From Bacillota bacterium (GTDB taxonomy: Bacteria; Bacillota; Bacilli; Alicyclobacillales; SLC66), in contig JAJZEE010000010.1 of the NCBI GenBank assembly GCA_021805735.1, forward strand, positions 1 to 53,996: a DNA stretch of 53,996 nucleotides. The letters are read 5' to 3'. How positions within the stretch are numbered: position 1 is the first letter of the stretch; every line of letters begins with the position of its first letter. Below the pieces are notes generated by a model that saw only the letters and a list, made by a program, of their open reading frames with translations, made no database searches and was not told the origin of the DNA. Below are positions 1 through 8,038 of the stretch, piece after piece. The position numbers and the translations under genes are program-made.

Positions 1-30
1 TGGCAGCGATCTTGCGAATGACTCCCGCCG

Positions 31-1029
31 TCATCTGGCGTTCCACACCTCCCACTTACGACGCAACTCAAACTCTCGATCACGACTCAGTCCCGCCTTG
101 AGATCGCCTTCCTGTCGCCGCGTCCGGTCCCACTTCAAGGTATCGAGTATTGTTTCTGGAAGTGGCCGGCAGGTCAGACCCTGTGCGACCGCCCGGCTGA
201 CGTTGATCGTTGTGAAGCCTTGCCAACCAGTCGCATCGGAAATCCACAGAGGCAATTCAGTCCATTCTTTTACTTCCTGAGACTGAAGAAACGCTTCGCT
301 GACCCATTGTGCATTCCCTGACGATGGAATGACATCTTCCAGGCCACCGATGAACTCCTCCATCGTGAGCGCCTTTTCAGGCCCGGTGGCGTTCATCACA
401 CCGCTCACCTTGCTCTCCACCATTTTCATCATCCACCCGGCCAAGTCCCGGACATCGATGAACTGGACCGGATAGTCACTCCGACCAGGAACAAGCACTT
501 GCCCACCTTGCGAAAACCTTCTAACCCAGTACGTGAATCGATCCGTTGGATCGTGGGGACCCACAATCAACCCAGGTCGGACAATCAACGCACCTTCGCC
601 GAATCCCGCCCGGACTTCCCCTTCGCACAACGCCTTCAGCGCTCCGTAGTGTTCCGGCACATTCTCGTTCGTTTCGTCCTCCAATGTTCCAACCGGCGCG
701 TTTTCATCCATTCCGGCTTGGGAGAAATCTGCGTACACGGAGATACTCGAAACGAATGCATAATACGGAACGGCATCTCTGAGCAATTCGACGGACTGGC
801 GAACCACACGAGGCACATATCCGCTCGTGTCCATCACAGCATCCCACTTGCGCCCACGGAGCGCATGGAGATGCCCATCCCGGTCTCCCCGCAGTTTTTC
901 GACATTCGGGTACAGATCCGGATTGGTTTGACCCCGGTTCATCAGCGTAACTTCGTGTCCGCTTCCCAGCGCGGCATCAACGAGATGTCGGCCCAAGAAT
1001 TCCGTACCACCCAAGATCAAGATTCGCAT
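31..1029 (-). CDS. NAD-dependent epimerase/dehydratase (extended SDR)
   Basis: The protein of about 332 residues opens with a Rossmann strand and the atypical nucleotide-binding run GGTEFLGRHL. An asparagine-arginine-glycine turn follows (LMNRG), as in NAD(P)-binding extended SDRs. A YGALK element near residue 130 fits the SDR YxxxK catalytic pair. I start it at the ATG before RILILGG because a GGAGGAGAGG Shine-Dalgarno lies just upstream. A longer reading from further upstream would add an arginine-rich, non-homologous tail. It lies 26 bp after clpP and is probably the last gene of the sigma-clpP unit. The substrate (nucleotide sugar or other) cannot be told from the sequence. Confidence 0.85.
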   Translation of the reverse strand: MRILILGGTEFLGRHLVDAALGSGHEVTLMNRGQTNPDLYPNVEKLRGDRDGHLHALRGRKWDAVMDTSGYVPRVVRQSVELLRDAVPYYAFVSSISVYADFSQAGMDENAPVGTLEDETNENVPEHYGALKALCEGEVRAGFGEGALIVRPGLIVGPHDPTDRFTYWVRRFSQGGQVLVPGRSDYPVQFIDVRDLAGWMMKMVESKVSGVMNATGPEKALTMEEFIGGLEDVIPSSGNAQWVSEAFLQSQEVKEWTELPLWISDATGWQGFTTINVSRAVAQGLTCRPLPETILDTLKWDRTRRQEGDLKAGLSRDREFELRRKWEVWNAR

Positions 1030-1054
1030 GCCTCTCCTCCGCCCCGAGGGCCCC

Positions 1055-1633
1055 TTACCTCGCAATCACGCCGTCGATGAGTCCGTAGTTCTTCGCTTCC
1101 TCCGCACTCATAAACCGATCCCGGTCCGTATCCGCTGCAAGGCGTTCCACGGGTTGCCCCGTGTGTTTCGCCAGGAGAGCGTGGATCTTTTCTCGCGTCT
1201 TTAAAATCCAGTCGGCGTGAATTTTAATGTCGGACGCCTGTCCTCTGGCCCCGCCGAGCGGCTGATGGATCATCACTTCACTGTTCGGCAGGGCAAAACG
1301 CTTCCCTCTTGCACCCGCCGTCAGTAAAACCGCTCCGAAACTGGCCGCCATCCCCACACAGATTGTCGATACGTCCGGTTTGACATGTTGCATGGTGTCG
1401 TAAATGGCAAAACCCGCTGTGACCGAACCGCCCGGACTGTTGATATACATTTGAATGTCCTTGACGGGATCATCCGCCGCGAGAAACAGAAGCTGTGCCA
1501 TAATCGCATTCGACAGGTCATCGTCAATTTCGGAGCCTACGATGACAATTCTGTCTTTCAACAGCCTTGAATAAATATCGTAGCTGCGTTCGCCGCGGCT
1601 CGTTTGTTCAATGACGTACGGAATCAGTCCCAT
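1055..1633 (-). CDS. clpP: ATP-dependent Clp protease proteolytic subunit
   Basis: This is the ClpP serine protease, which forms the barrel that degrades proteins delivered by ClpX/ClpC. It has 192 residues, the normal length. The catalytic triad is visible: Ser98 in GMAASFGA, His123 in MIHQPLGG and Asp172 in DRDRF. The N terminus ([20 protein letters not shown]) matches the family, so I choose this ATG, which has GGAGGGTGA 8 nt upstream. It starts 25 bp after the ECF sigma gene, so the two are likely co-transcribed. Whether it is the main ClpP or a second copy cannot be decided from this window. Confidence 0.96.
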   Translation of the reverse strand: MGLIPYVIEQTSRGERSYDIYSRLLKDRIVIVGSEIDDDLSNAIMAQLLFLAADDPVKDIQMYINSPGGSVTAGFAIYDTMQHVKPDVSTICVGMAASFGAVLLTAGARGKRFALPNSEVMIHQPLGGARGQASDIKIHADWILKTREKIHALLAKHTGQPVERLAADTDRDRFMSAEEAKNYGLIDGVIAR

Positions 1634-1658
1634 AGTCGGAATCACCCTCCCAGTCATG

Positions 1659-2396
1659 TTATGCAGCGGCCAACATCGATACCGGACGACAGCCGACCGA
1701 CTTGCTGGCCTCCGACTGACGCTGCGCAGTGGTGAGAACGTTGGTCGTCGCCTGAACCGGATCGAGCAATCCGCCCTGGCAGAGATGGATCAGCATTCGG
1801 ACATCCGCCGCTCGAAAAGCCGATACATAGGCCGCCAGAATCTCTTTCTGCAATTCGTCAGTGAAACAGAGGATGTCGGCACCTTCCGCTACAGATTCCA
1901 AACGCACTCTTGCCCGATGCAAAGCCGCTTTGACCGCGCCACGGCTCACCCCCAACAACGTTGCCGCCTCACGGTCCGTATATTGGAAGATATCACAAAG
2001 GAGAACGACAGCCCGCTGTTGTGGTGTCAGCCTCTGTATCAGGACTTGCAAACCCTCTTCCACCGCCGGGAGGTCCGCCGGTCCCACGTGGAGAAGCTCC
2101 GCCATCGTATCGGGACCGCAGGGTTGGCACTTCACATTCGCGCGCACTTCGTCAAGCCAAGTATTTTTTGCAATCCGCCGCAGTAACGCAGGTACATTCG
2201 GATGTACCCGTTCACCACTTAGCACCGGCATCGCCTTTAGCAAGGTCGTTTGCACCAAGTCCTCCGCATCGTGTCGGGAGCCGCTCAGAAACTCGCAGTA
2301 TCTCTGCAACTCCCTGCGCAGCGTGGTGATCCGCGCATCAAGTTCCGGTTCCGTCGATCCTGAGGACCCCATCAAGAGATCCCGGTTTATAGCCAA
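1659..2396 (-). CDS. ECF RNA polymerase sigma factor with C-terminal extension
   Basis: A sigma-70 region 2 core is visible ([20 protein letters not shown]), followed by a region 4 helix-turn-helix ([11 protein letters not shown]...[23 protein letters not shown]). About 70 more residues follow. The first of these ([18 protein letters not shown]) resemble the start of the SnoaL-like domain found on ECF41/SigJ-type factors, here short. I favour a TTG start because GGAGGTGG lies 5-8 nt upstream of it. An in-frame ATG at 2411 has no good ribosome site. No anti-sigma gene is adjacent; the downstream genes are clpP and an SDR. Confidence 0.85.
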   Translation of the reverse strand: MAINRDLLMGSSGSTEPELDARITTLRRELQRYCEFLSGSRHDAEDLVQTTLLKAMPVLSGERVHPNVPALLRRIAKNTWLDEVRANVKCQPCGPDTMAELLHVGPADLPAVEEGLQVLIQRLTPQQRAVVLLCDIFQYTDREAATLLGVSRGAVKAALHRARVRLESVAEGADILCFTDELQKEILAAYVSAFRAADVRMLIHLCQGGLLDPVQATTNVLTTAQRQSEASKSVGCRPVSMLAAA

Positions 2397-2508
2397 TTGG
2401 ACCACCTCCATCCCGCCGACACCCTATGAACGATTCAGATGACCAAAAGGATACGGGTCGCAAAAAAATCGTTGCAAATCCTGGTTTACTCGTATCACAA
2501 TCGCAGCA

Positions 2509-2703
2509 TCATGAGCCGACGGATCCAGATGTGCGTTCCGGAACGACCAAATCCGTATCTGGAGGCACATGTCCGAGTTGGCGCGCCATCACGACGATCT
2601 GGCCCTTATTTTGAAGGAGCATGGCCGTGATGTTCCCGCGGTGGTAGGTTCCGTGATTCACGACGTGCCGCACGATGTCACTGTATCGGGCGCGCAGTTT
2701 GGC
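2509..2703 (-). pseudogene. DinB-family protein, C-terminal fragment
   Basis: The minus strand is open from a stop at about 2706 down to the TGA at 2509. It reads [17 protein letters not shown] and then AMLLQ. This is the C-terminal metal-ligand region (HxxxHRG) of DinB/DUF664 metalloenzymes. No start codon or N-terminal half precedes it, so it is a truncated copy. A complete DinB-family gene lies immediately upstream, but its sequence is clearly different, so this is not a fresh tandem duplication. Confidence 0.65.
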
Positions 2704-2722
2704 TCATCTCATCCTCTACCCT

Positions 2723-3205
2723 CTACTTCGTCCGAACATTAAACTCTGGCGGTTCCTTGCCCAAGAGGCGCAGATACACATAGCCTTGGCCGCGGTGATG
2801 AATCTCGTTTTCCAGCGCATACGTCAGCCATTCGATGCCGCCGCCTTCCGGGTGCCCCGGAAATGGCGTCGGCCGTGGCCTGGTCAGAGACTCGACGGAA
2901 ATGGTCGGCCACAGTCGCCTCGTTTCTTGCCGGATGCTCGCACCGAGAGCCATCGCCTCTTCAATGGGGCACGTGCCATAGGACTTGGGGAGCAACTCCC
3001 ACCGCCAGTCCTCCTGGGCGAATCCACGCACATACACCTGTTCGATTCCCCAAATCTCGAGCAACAATTGCCGAAATGAGCGCATACCGGGCACCACCGG
3101 CTGATCGATCGCCGCGGCTTCCATCAGCGAATGCGCCACGCGGTCCGTCAGGTGGCGATTCTCTTCCCACACCTTCCAGAACCAGTTCTTCCAGTCTGCA
3201 TTCAT
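2723..3205 (-). CDS. DinB-family (DUF664-like) putative metalloenzyme
   Basis: The product has 160 residues and is a four-helix-bundle DinB-type protein. The C-terminal EIHHRGQGYVYLRLLG matches the family's HxxxHRG metal site. The first ligand is probably the His-poor LLEIWGIEQVYVRGF segment, which lacks the usual histidine, so metal binding may be incomplete. The ATG before NADWKNWFWKV has GGAGGGG upstream; a longer reading adds only leader-like sequence. Some family members are thiol transferases, but the role of this one is unknown. A 16-bp inverted repeat sits about 40 bp upstream. Confidence 0.75.
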   Translation of the reverse strand: MNADWKNWFWKVWEENRHLTDRVAHSLMEAAAIDQPVVPGMRSFRQLLLEIWGIEQVYVRGFAQEDWRWELLPKSYGTCPIEEAMALGASIRQETRRLWPTISVESLTRPRPTPFPGHPEGGGIEWLTYALENEIHHRGQGYVYLRLLGKEPPEFNVRTK

Positions 3206-3245
3206 GCGGACCCCTCCTTCATATGCAGTTCCCGTACGTACCATA

Positions 3246-3284
3246 TCACAGCTTCCCTGACAGATACGGTCAGGGAAGCTGTGA
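3246..3284. repeat. perfect 16-bp inverted repeat upstream of the DinB-family gene
   Basis: TCACAGCTTCCCTGAC and GTCAGGGAAGCTGTGA are perfectly complementary across a 7-nt spacer. Neither strand has a T-run after the hairpin, so it does not look like an intrinsic terminator. It lies between the phosphotransferase-like gene and the DinB-family start and could be an operator or a mobile-repeat hairpin. On the minus strand about 43 codons (ending DSQLP, stop) run through it from 3414, possibly the tail of a lost gene. Confidence 0.6.
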
Positions 3285-3413
3285 ATCATAATAACCCGTC
3301 AACGCCCGCGTGAGCGTCACCATTAGCTTGAGCAGATCCAACGGACCCCGGATCGAACCCGAACGTCCATAGGCCAGCAGGATATTTGGAACTTTAACAA
3401 ATTGTAGCAGCCC

Positions 3414-4301
3414 CTACGGGTTTTCCGAAGTACACTCTGACAGCACTAGGTCGAGCCAGCATTTCGCCTCGTGGTACAGAATCGGATTGTTTTCCGGCGT
3501 GTAGTAAGCGAGGATTGCGACTGCCTGTGATACGACCCATCCGCGGGCCCTTGCCCACGTCGCGTCGTCTGTCGGGAGAGCCTCACGGAACGCATCCCGG
3601 GCCTCTGGCGAGTGCAACTTCCATGCGACCATCACATCGCACGCAGGATCACCGATGCCCATTTCGCCCCAATCAATCACGCCGCTGATGCGCTCATCTC
3701 GCACGAGCCAGTTACGTGCATCAAGGTCGCCGTGATGCCAAACAGGAGGGCCGCTCCACGGAGGCGCGGCAAGCGCCGACTCCCACACGGCAGACACCGC
3801 AGGATCGCCATCGAACCGCGCCAGCCAGTATCGGAAGTCCTCGTCCCGTTGAGCCAAAGGAATGCCGCGTCCCAGCGGCCCACCCGATGAATTGACTTGT
3901 TGCAGCGCTGCGACGAACGCCGCGAGATCACGCGCTGCCTGAATCTCGTCAATCGCTTCTATCGGCGCCGTCTCGCCCTCGAGCCACGTATGTACCTCCC
4001 AAAACCACGGATATTCGCGATTCGGACGCCCCTGAGCGATAGGCACAGGGGTTTCAAGCGGAACCAATGGTGCGAGCTTTGTCATCCAGGTGAACTCGCG
4101 ACCTCCTGGTGTCGTCGGCCCCGCCCTCCGCGCGAGCCGGACGGAATATTCGTCGCCCAGCCGGAAAATGGCGGTCACCGTGCCAGTTGGCTCGATCCGC
4201 CGCAGGGGCAGCTCTGCCCAGTGGGGGAACTGGGCGACAAGCAGACGTTGCACGAGTGCCTCGTCAATCTCCAATTCGTCGATGTGCATCTTGTCACCCA
4301 T
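3414..4301 (-). CDS. aminoglycoside phosphotransferase-family (APH) protein
   Basis: The 295-residue product has the APH kinase-like fold. The N-lobe motif is TGTVTAIFRLGDEYSVRLAR. The catalytic loop is WHHGDLDARNWLV (HxDxxxxN pattern). The metal-binding segment is GVIDWGEMGIGDPACD. These support ATP-dependent phosphorylation of a small molecule or antibiotic, but the substrate cannot be assigned. The ATG chosen is 8 nt after GGAGGG; a GTG one codon earlier is less likely. It is monocistronic in appearance. Confidence 0.87.
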   Translation of the reverse strand: MGDKMHIDELEIDEALVQRLLVAQFPHWAELPLRRIEPTGTVTAIFRLGDEYSVRLARRAGPTTPGGREFTWMTKLAPLVPLETPVPIAQGRPNREYPWFWEVHTWLEGETAPIEAIDEIQAARDLAAFVAALQQVNSSGGPLGRGIPLAQRDEDFRYWLARFDGDPAVSAVWESALAAPPWSGPPVWHHGDLDARNWLVRDERISGVIDWGEMGIGDPACDVMVAWKLHSPEARDAFREALPTDDATWARARGWVVSQAVAILAYYTPENNPILYHEAKCWLDLVLSECTSENP

Positions 4302-4370
4302 CACACGCTCCCTCCTCGGTCGCTCTCTCGCGTGTAATTGGCGTCCGACGTGATCGGCACAAACGATTTT

Positions 4371-4931
4371 TCAAAGTAAAAATATTTCCCCTAAACGAAC
4401 GCCGAAGTCCTCAAATACCTTGGTTTCGATGACATCTTCCTTGCTGAATTGGCCTGCGAATTCATATTCCTTTTGATTCAAGTGGTACACCTGAACTAAC
4501 TGATGGAGAGGGTCAACAACCCAATATTCCCGAATGCCATACCGCTCGTACAGTCGATATTTTACATGTACATCATAACTCGCGGTGCTTTTGGACAAAA
4601 TCTCCACTATAAACAAAGGAACTCCTAGCATTTGCCCATTTTTTATCATGGGTTGACAAACAACGAAAAGATCGGGCCGTACCACGTTCCTTTCGCCCTC
4701 ATCAAGCAAAATACCAGCCGGATCACCATAAACCCGACATTCCGGTCTATTCCTGCGTACATATTCGTTGAATACTGTTCTCAACTGCGTTGAAACGTCT
4801 TCGTGTTCGACGCCAGGAGAAGCCAACAAAAATGGCGTTCCGTCAATCAGTTCAAAACGCTCTGGTTCCTCCCACGTTTCCATATCGGAAAACGTGTATC
4901 TTTTCGACAAATCAGGCCGATTGACCGCCAT
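4371..4931 (-). CDS. Uma2 family (DUF820) endonuclease-fold protein
   Basis: This is a Uma2/DUF820 protein of the PD-(D/E)xK superfamily. The core is VVRPDLFVVC, then PLFIVEILSKSTASYDVHVK and YGIREYWVVDP, giving the Asp...Glu-x-Leu/Ile...Lys arrangement. Of two possible ATGs (4931 and 4949) I prefer the inner one: the outer has its GGAGG only 3 nt away, the inner has GGAGG 11 nt upstream. The biological role of this family is not established. Base composition looks AT-richer than the neighbours, which may point to transfer. Confidence 0.85.
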   Translation of the reverse strand: MAVNRPDLSKRYTFSDMETWEEPERFELIDGTPFLLASPGVEHEDVSTQLRTVFNEYVRRNRPECRVYGDPAGILLDEGERNVVRPDLFVVCQPMIKNGQMLGVPLFIVEILSKSTASYDVHVKYRLYERYGIREYWVVDPLHQLVQVYHLNQKEYEFAGQFSKEDVIETKVFEDFGVRLGEIFLL

Positions 4932-5167
4932 GGAACAGATCGCCTCCATGAACCTCCCGCCACTAAACGCTTTACGTTGTAGTGAGGTTTCCGGCATCAC
5001 TGCTGAAAGTGCCTAGCTCTACCATCTGCACACAATATAAGGATCTCTCGCAATGCGTCTTATCTAGATCTCCCCAAGGAAAAGTATAACACAAAGTGCC
5101 GGAACAAGGAGAACCCGCGTGTAATGGAAAGCCTGCGCGAACACGAAGCTGAGCTCCTGAAAGCGCC

Positions 5168-5284
5168 CGAAACGGGGATGTACATATGTACGTGATCCAC
5201 GCTGATGCTCCCCTTCACCAACTCGACATTCTTGTACTCGCACAGTGTTCTCAACCCCTTGACATAGTACCGCTGGGCTTTATC
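5168..5284 (-). mobile_element. IS200/IS605-type TnpA remnant
   Basis: About 39 codons between a TGA and loss of homology read RYYVKGLRTLCEYKNVELVK, then SISVDHVHMYIPVS. DHVHMYI is the HxH (HUH) metal motif of Y1 transposases of the IS200/IS605 group. The downstream KGKS and catalytic-tyrosine parts are absent in all frames, so this is an inactive fragment. It sits between the Uma2 gene and the 3' end of dxr. Confidence 0.65.
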
Positions 5285-5299
5285 TCAAGCCGCTTTGAC

Positions 5300-6499
5300 T
5301 CACGAGAGTCTGCGATTGATCAACTCAATGGCAGAAACCCGTGCCAGGGCTTCGACTTCGAGTACATCCTCCAGGGTGAGGATATTCACAGTGGGCGTGG
5401 AATTCAGAACGACCTGCTCAACTACGTCGAAAATACCGAGGAAAGGTAACCGACCAGACACGAAAGCTTCGACACACACCTCGTTAGCCGCGTTATAAAC
5501 AGCAGGAGCAGCCCCCCCGAGTTCGCCAACGTGGCGAGCAAGCCTCACCATGGAGCTCAGTTCGTTATCCAGTGGCTGTAGGGACCAAGTATGTGGCGAG
5601 GACCAATCGACCCCGGGAACTACATAAGGAATTCTCTCGGGCCATTTAAGCCCGAGAGCGATGGGCAACCTCATATCAGGAGGACTTACTTGTGCAATTG
5701 TTGTCCCATCGGTGAATTCAACCATTGAGTGAATGAAGGCTTCGGGGTGAATGACAACCTCGATATTTGCATAGGGAATGCCGAATAACAAATGTGCCTC
5801 AATCACTTCTAGCCCCTTATTAACCATAGTCGCAGAATTGATGCTGATCACCGGCCCCATTGACCACTTTGGGTGAGCAAGAGCCTGTGCGACGGTGACG
5901 TTTTTTAGTTCGGCACGTCTCATCCCACGGAAAGGTCCTCCTGTTGCGGTGATAATGAGTCTTTTCACCTCTGAGTTTTTTCCGCCGCGAAGTGCTTGAG
6001 CCAGAGCGGAATGTTCAGAGTCCACAGGTACTATCTGCCCGGGGCGAGCCTCGCGTGTGACGAATTCGCCTCCTATAATAAGCGATTCCTTGTTAGCCAG
6101 AGCGAGCACGTTTCCTGAACGCAAGGTCGCTAAAGTCGCTTTCAGGCCTACTGCTCCAGTAATGGCGTTTAGCACCACATCACATGACATCTTAGCAAGC
6201 TCTTCAATTGCTTGGTTTCCGGCCAAGTATTGGGGAGCTGAAAAAGCGCCTATTCGACGGCCTTGCGCAGCTACGACATCGCGTACAGCAGTGTGGAGTT
6301 CTGGTAATGCCTCCTCACTGGCAATGGCCACTACCTCGGGCTGTAACTCTACAATTTGCTGAGCCAATACATCGATTTGACCACCGCCTGCTCCAAGCCC
6401 CAGAACACGAAACTCACCGGGATGCTCACGAACCACGGCTACGGCTTGCTGACCAACTGAACCTGTAGAACCCAGAATCACTATCTGTCGAGTATCCAT
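5300..6499 (-). CDS. dxr: 1-deoxy-D-xylulose 5-phosphate reductoisomerase
   Basis: This enzyme converts DXP to 2-C-methyl-D-erythritol 4-phosphate with NADPH and a divalent metal, the second step of the MEP isoprenoid pathway. The 399-residue product has the N-terminal NADPH motif GSTGSVGQQA, the metal/substrate segment VPVDSEHSALAQAL, the central loop HPKWSMG, INSATMVNKGLEVIEAH, and IHPEAFIHSMVEF. All are family hallmarks. The ATG follows GGAGGGAAG. It stands apart from the usual cdsA/rseP cluster; the other MEP gene in this window is ispH, about 20 kb away. Confidence 0.96.
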   Translation of the reverse strand: MDTRQIVILGSTGSVGQQAVAVVREHPGEFRVLGLGAGGGQIDVLAQQIVELQPEVVAIASEEALPELHTAVRDVVAAQGRRIGAFSAPQYLAGNQAIEELAKMSCDVVLNAITGAVGLKATLATLRSGNVLALANKESLIIGGEFVTREARPGQIVPVDSEHSALAQALRGGKNSEVKRLIITATGGPFRGMRRAELKNVTVAQALAHPKWSMGPVISINSATMVNKGLEVIEAHLLFGIPYANIEVVIHPEAFIHSMVEFTDGTTIAQVSPPDMRLPIALGLKWPERIPYVVPGVDWSSPHTWSLQPLDNELSSMVRLARHVGELGGAAPAVYNAANEVCVEAFVSGRLPFLGIFDVVEQVVLNSTPTVNILTLEDVLEVEALARVSAIELINRRLS

Positions 6500-6598
6500 T
6501 TCAACTTCCCTCCTCATCACGGATTTCCTGGTATGTTTCCTTATTAATGAGACATACCGGGTGTGGAGAGCAGGCCTATGAGACCGTCGTTGCTTCCG

Positions 6599-7441
6599 TC
6601 AGGAGGTCGTTGAGCGCGACTTTCCCGCGATCGAATGTCTATCTATGTCCTTGAATATCAGTAAGAGTAATGCGATCGGAATGCACCGAACAGCGACACT
6701 AATGGACAGAGAGGTGAAGTCTCCTTGTGGACGATTCAGTATTATCCACATGATCGGAGCCCAGACCCCGACTGCGATCGAAAGAAGGACGGGAAATAAA
6801 CCTATCCAATTGTTCCTTGTCCACAAGAACAAACCTAATCCCCATAGAACCATTACTCCTGTGATGACGCTGACCCAAGGCTCCATTATCGTGAGACCCT
6901 TAAATCCAAACAATAGTTCATTAGCTTGAAATGATAATGGCATCCGCATCAAAACCCAGAGAACTCCAAAAACCGCCACGGTAACAAACAACGCGATCCG
7001 ATCTTTCCGACACCGTGTCTTGAGCAAGGTTAAAATACTCATACCCAAAGCCAACATTAGAGACGGGGACATCGGTATGGCTTTCAACATACTAGAGATA
7101 CTGGGGATGTATTGTGATGGCGCGCCCGACTGGATAAGAAACGCCAGCACACCACAATCAACTAAAAATAACACAAAGAGCACAGTAGACAAGGAAACGA
7201 TCATTGCAAAGGAAAGTCCGAAGGTGTCCCGAGATATTTTTCTGCGCAGTAGCGAGGGCTCACCGAACTTCTGTAAGGCGAGCGTGATGGCCTCTCCTTC
7301 TTCGTGTCCGCGTGCCAGGAGCCGTATCACTTCATCGTGTAAGTGAGCGGCCATTTCCTCCATCCACTCGGCTCTTTCGCTTTTGGAAAGTCCACTGTGA
7401 CGCATCACTTGTTCCAAATACGACCGTATCTGCTCTGTCAT
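6599..7441 (-). CDS. HAAS/DUF1700-like membrane protein
   Basis: The N-terminal 75 residues are a helical HAAS-type domain with repeated EWMEEMAAHLHDEV and ALQKFGEPSLLRRKI elements. Five or six transmembrane segments follow, from about residue 77. Such proteins are typically paired with PadR repressors, as here: the start codon overlaps the padR stop by 4 nt (ATGA), so the two are translationally coupled. The function of the membrane part is unknown. Confidence 0.82.
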   Translation of the reverse strand: MTEQIRSYLEQVMRHSGLSKSERAEWMEEMAAHLHDEVIRLLARGHEEGEAITLALQKFGEPSLLRRKISRDTFGLSFAMIVSLSTVLFVLFLVDCGVLAFLIQSGAPSQYIPSISSMLKAIPMSPSLMLALGMSILTLLKTRCRKDRIALFVTVAVFGVLWVLMRMPLSFQANELLFGFKGLTIMEPWVSVITGVMVLWGLGLFLWTRNNWIGLFPVLLSIAVGVWAPIMWIILNRPQGDFTSLSISVAVRCIPIALLLLIFKDIDRHSIAGKSRSTTS

Positions 7442-7770
7442 TGTGCGGAAACCTCCCCTAAAAACAAACCAAGGGTGCGTTGGTTTTTATGCCAGTCCGC
7501 CTTCGCAGATTCCAAAGCGGTCCGTCCTGATTGTGTAATTTGATAATATCGGCGTCTAGGTCCTCCCGCTTCCGTTCCCCAATACCCTTCGATGAACTTT
7601 TCAGCTTCCAAACGGCGAAGCGATGGATACAAGGTTCCCTCCTTAAGCTCTAATGCGCCATCACTCAACTCATTAACATACTTGGCGATCTCATATCCGT
7701 ATGTGTCACCGCGTGCCACAACGGAAAGAATCACAGGATCGACGAACCCTTTTACAACGTCTCGATTCAT
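7438..7770 (-). CDS. PadR-family transcriptional regulator
   Basis: The 110-residue product is a compact PadR winged helix: SVVARGDTYGYEIAKYVNEL, then LKEGTLYPSLRRLEAEKFI, and the wing with GPRRRYYQITQSG. This fits the short PadR-s2 subfamily, which represses its own operon. It is the first gene of a two-gene unit with the HAAS membrane protein. An inverted repeat over the predicted start point (7781-7811) is the likely operator. Confidence 0.93.
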   Translation of the reverse strand: MNRDVVKGFVDPVILSVVARGDTYGYEIAKYVNELSDGALELKEGTLYPSLRRLEAEKFIEGYWGTEAGGPRRRYYQITQSGRTALESAKADWHKNQRTLGLFLGEVSAQ

Positions 7771-7780
7771 ATCAGTTCAC

Positions 7781-7836
7781 CTCTATACATTGAATATCTA
7801 TGTAAATAGAGTATCTGTTATCAGTATACTTGTCAA
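7781..7836 (-). promoter_or_regulatory. padR promoter with inverted-repeat operator
   Basis: On the minus strand TTGACA (7831-7836) and TACTCT (7808-7813) are 17 bp apart, a good sigma-A spacing. Overlapping the start region is the imperfect inverted repeat CTCTATACAT...ATGTAAATAGAG (7781-7811). Position and symmetry suggest PadR autorepression. Confidence 0.6.
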
Positions 7837-7937
7837 GTTTGGATTTTTCTCTTGAATGTCTACGAGCTGTAACGAGGGATCTAGCGGACATGTGATAAAG
7901 CGGCTCGTGCAGAGCAACAGGCATGCATGCGCCAGAC

Positions 7938-7980
7938 TGTGACATAACGCACAGTATGGATTTCCGATGACATCTAAGAT
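7938..7980 (+). promoter_or_regulatory. Crp/Fnr class II promoter of the FAD oxidoreductase unit
   Basis: The box TGTGACATAACGCACA (7938-7953) is followed after exactly 21 nt by TAAGAT (7975-7980), a plausible -10. The activator centre would lie at about -41.5. The same geometry recurs at five other places in this window. The GTG start of the downstream gene is at 8039. Confidence 0.65.
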
Positions 7981-8038
7981 GATAGTGCATGGATTGGATA
8001 GGTACAGATTCGCGTTTAATGAGTGGAGATGATTCAGG

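Noticed and set aside
3330-3370. Minus-strand GGTTCGATCC resembling a tRNA T-arm
   Set aside because: The flanking bases do not form the 5-bp T-stem and no acceptor, anticodon or D-arm surrounds it.
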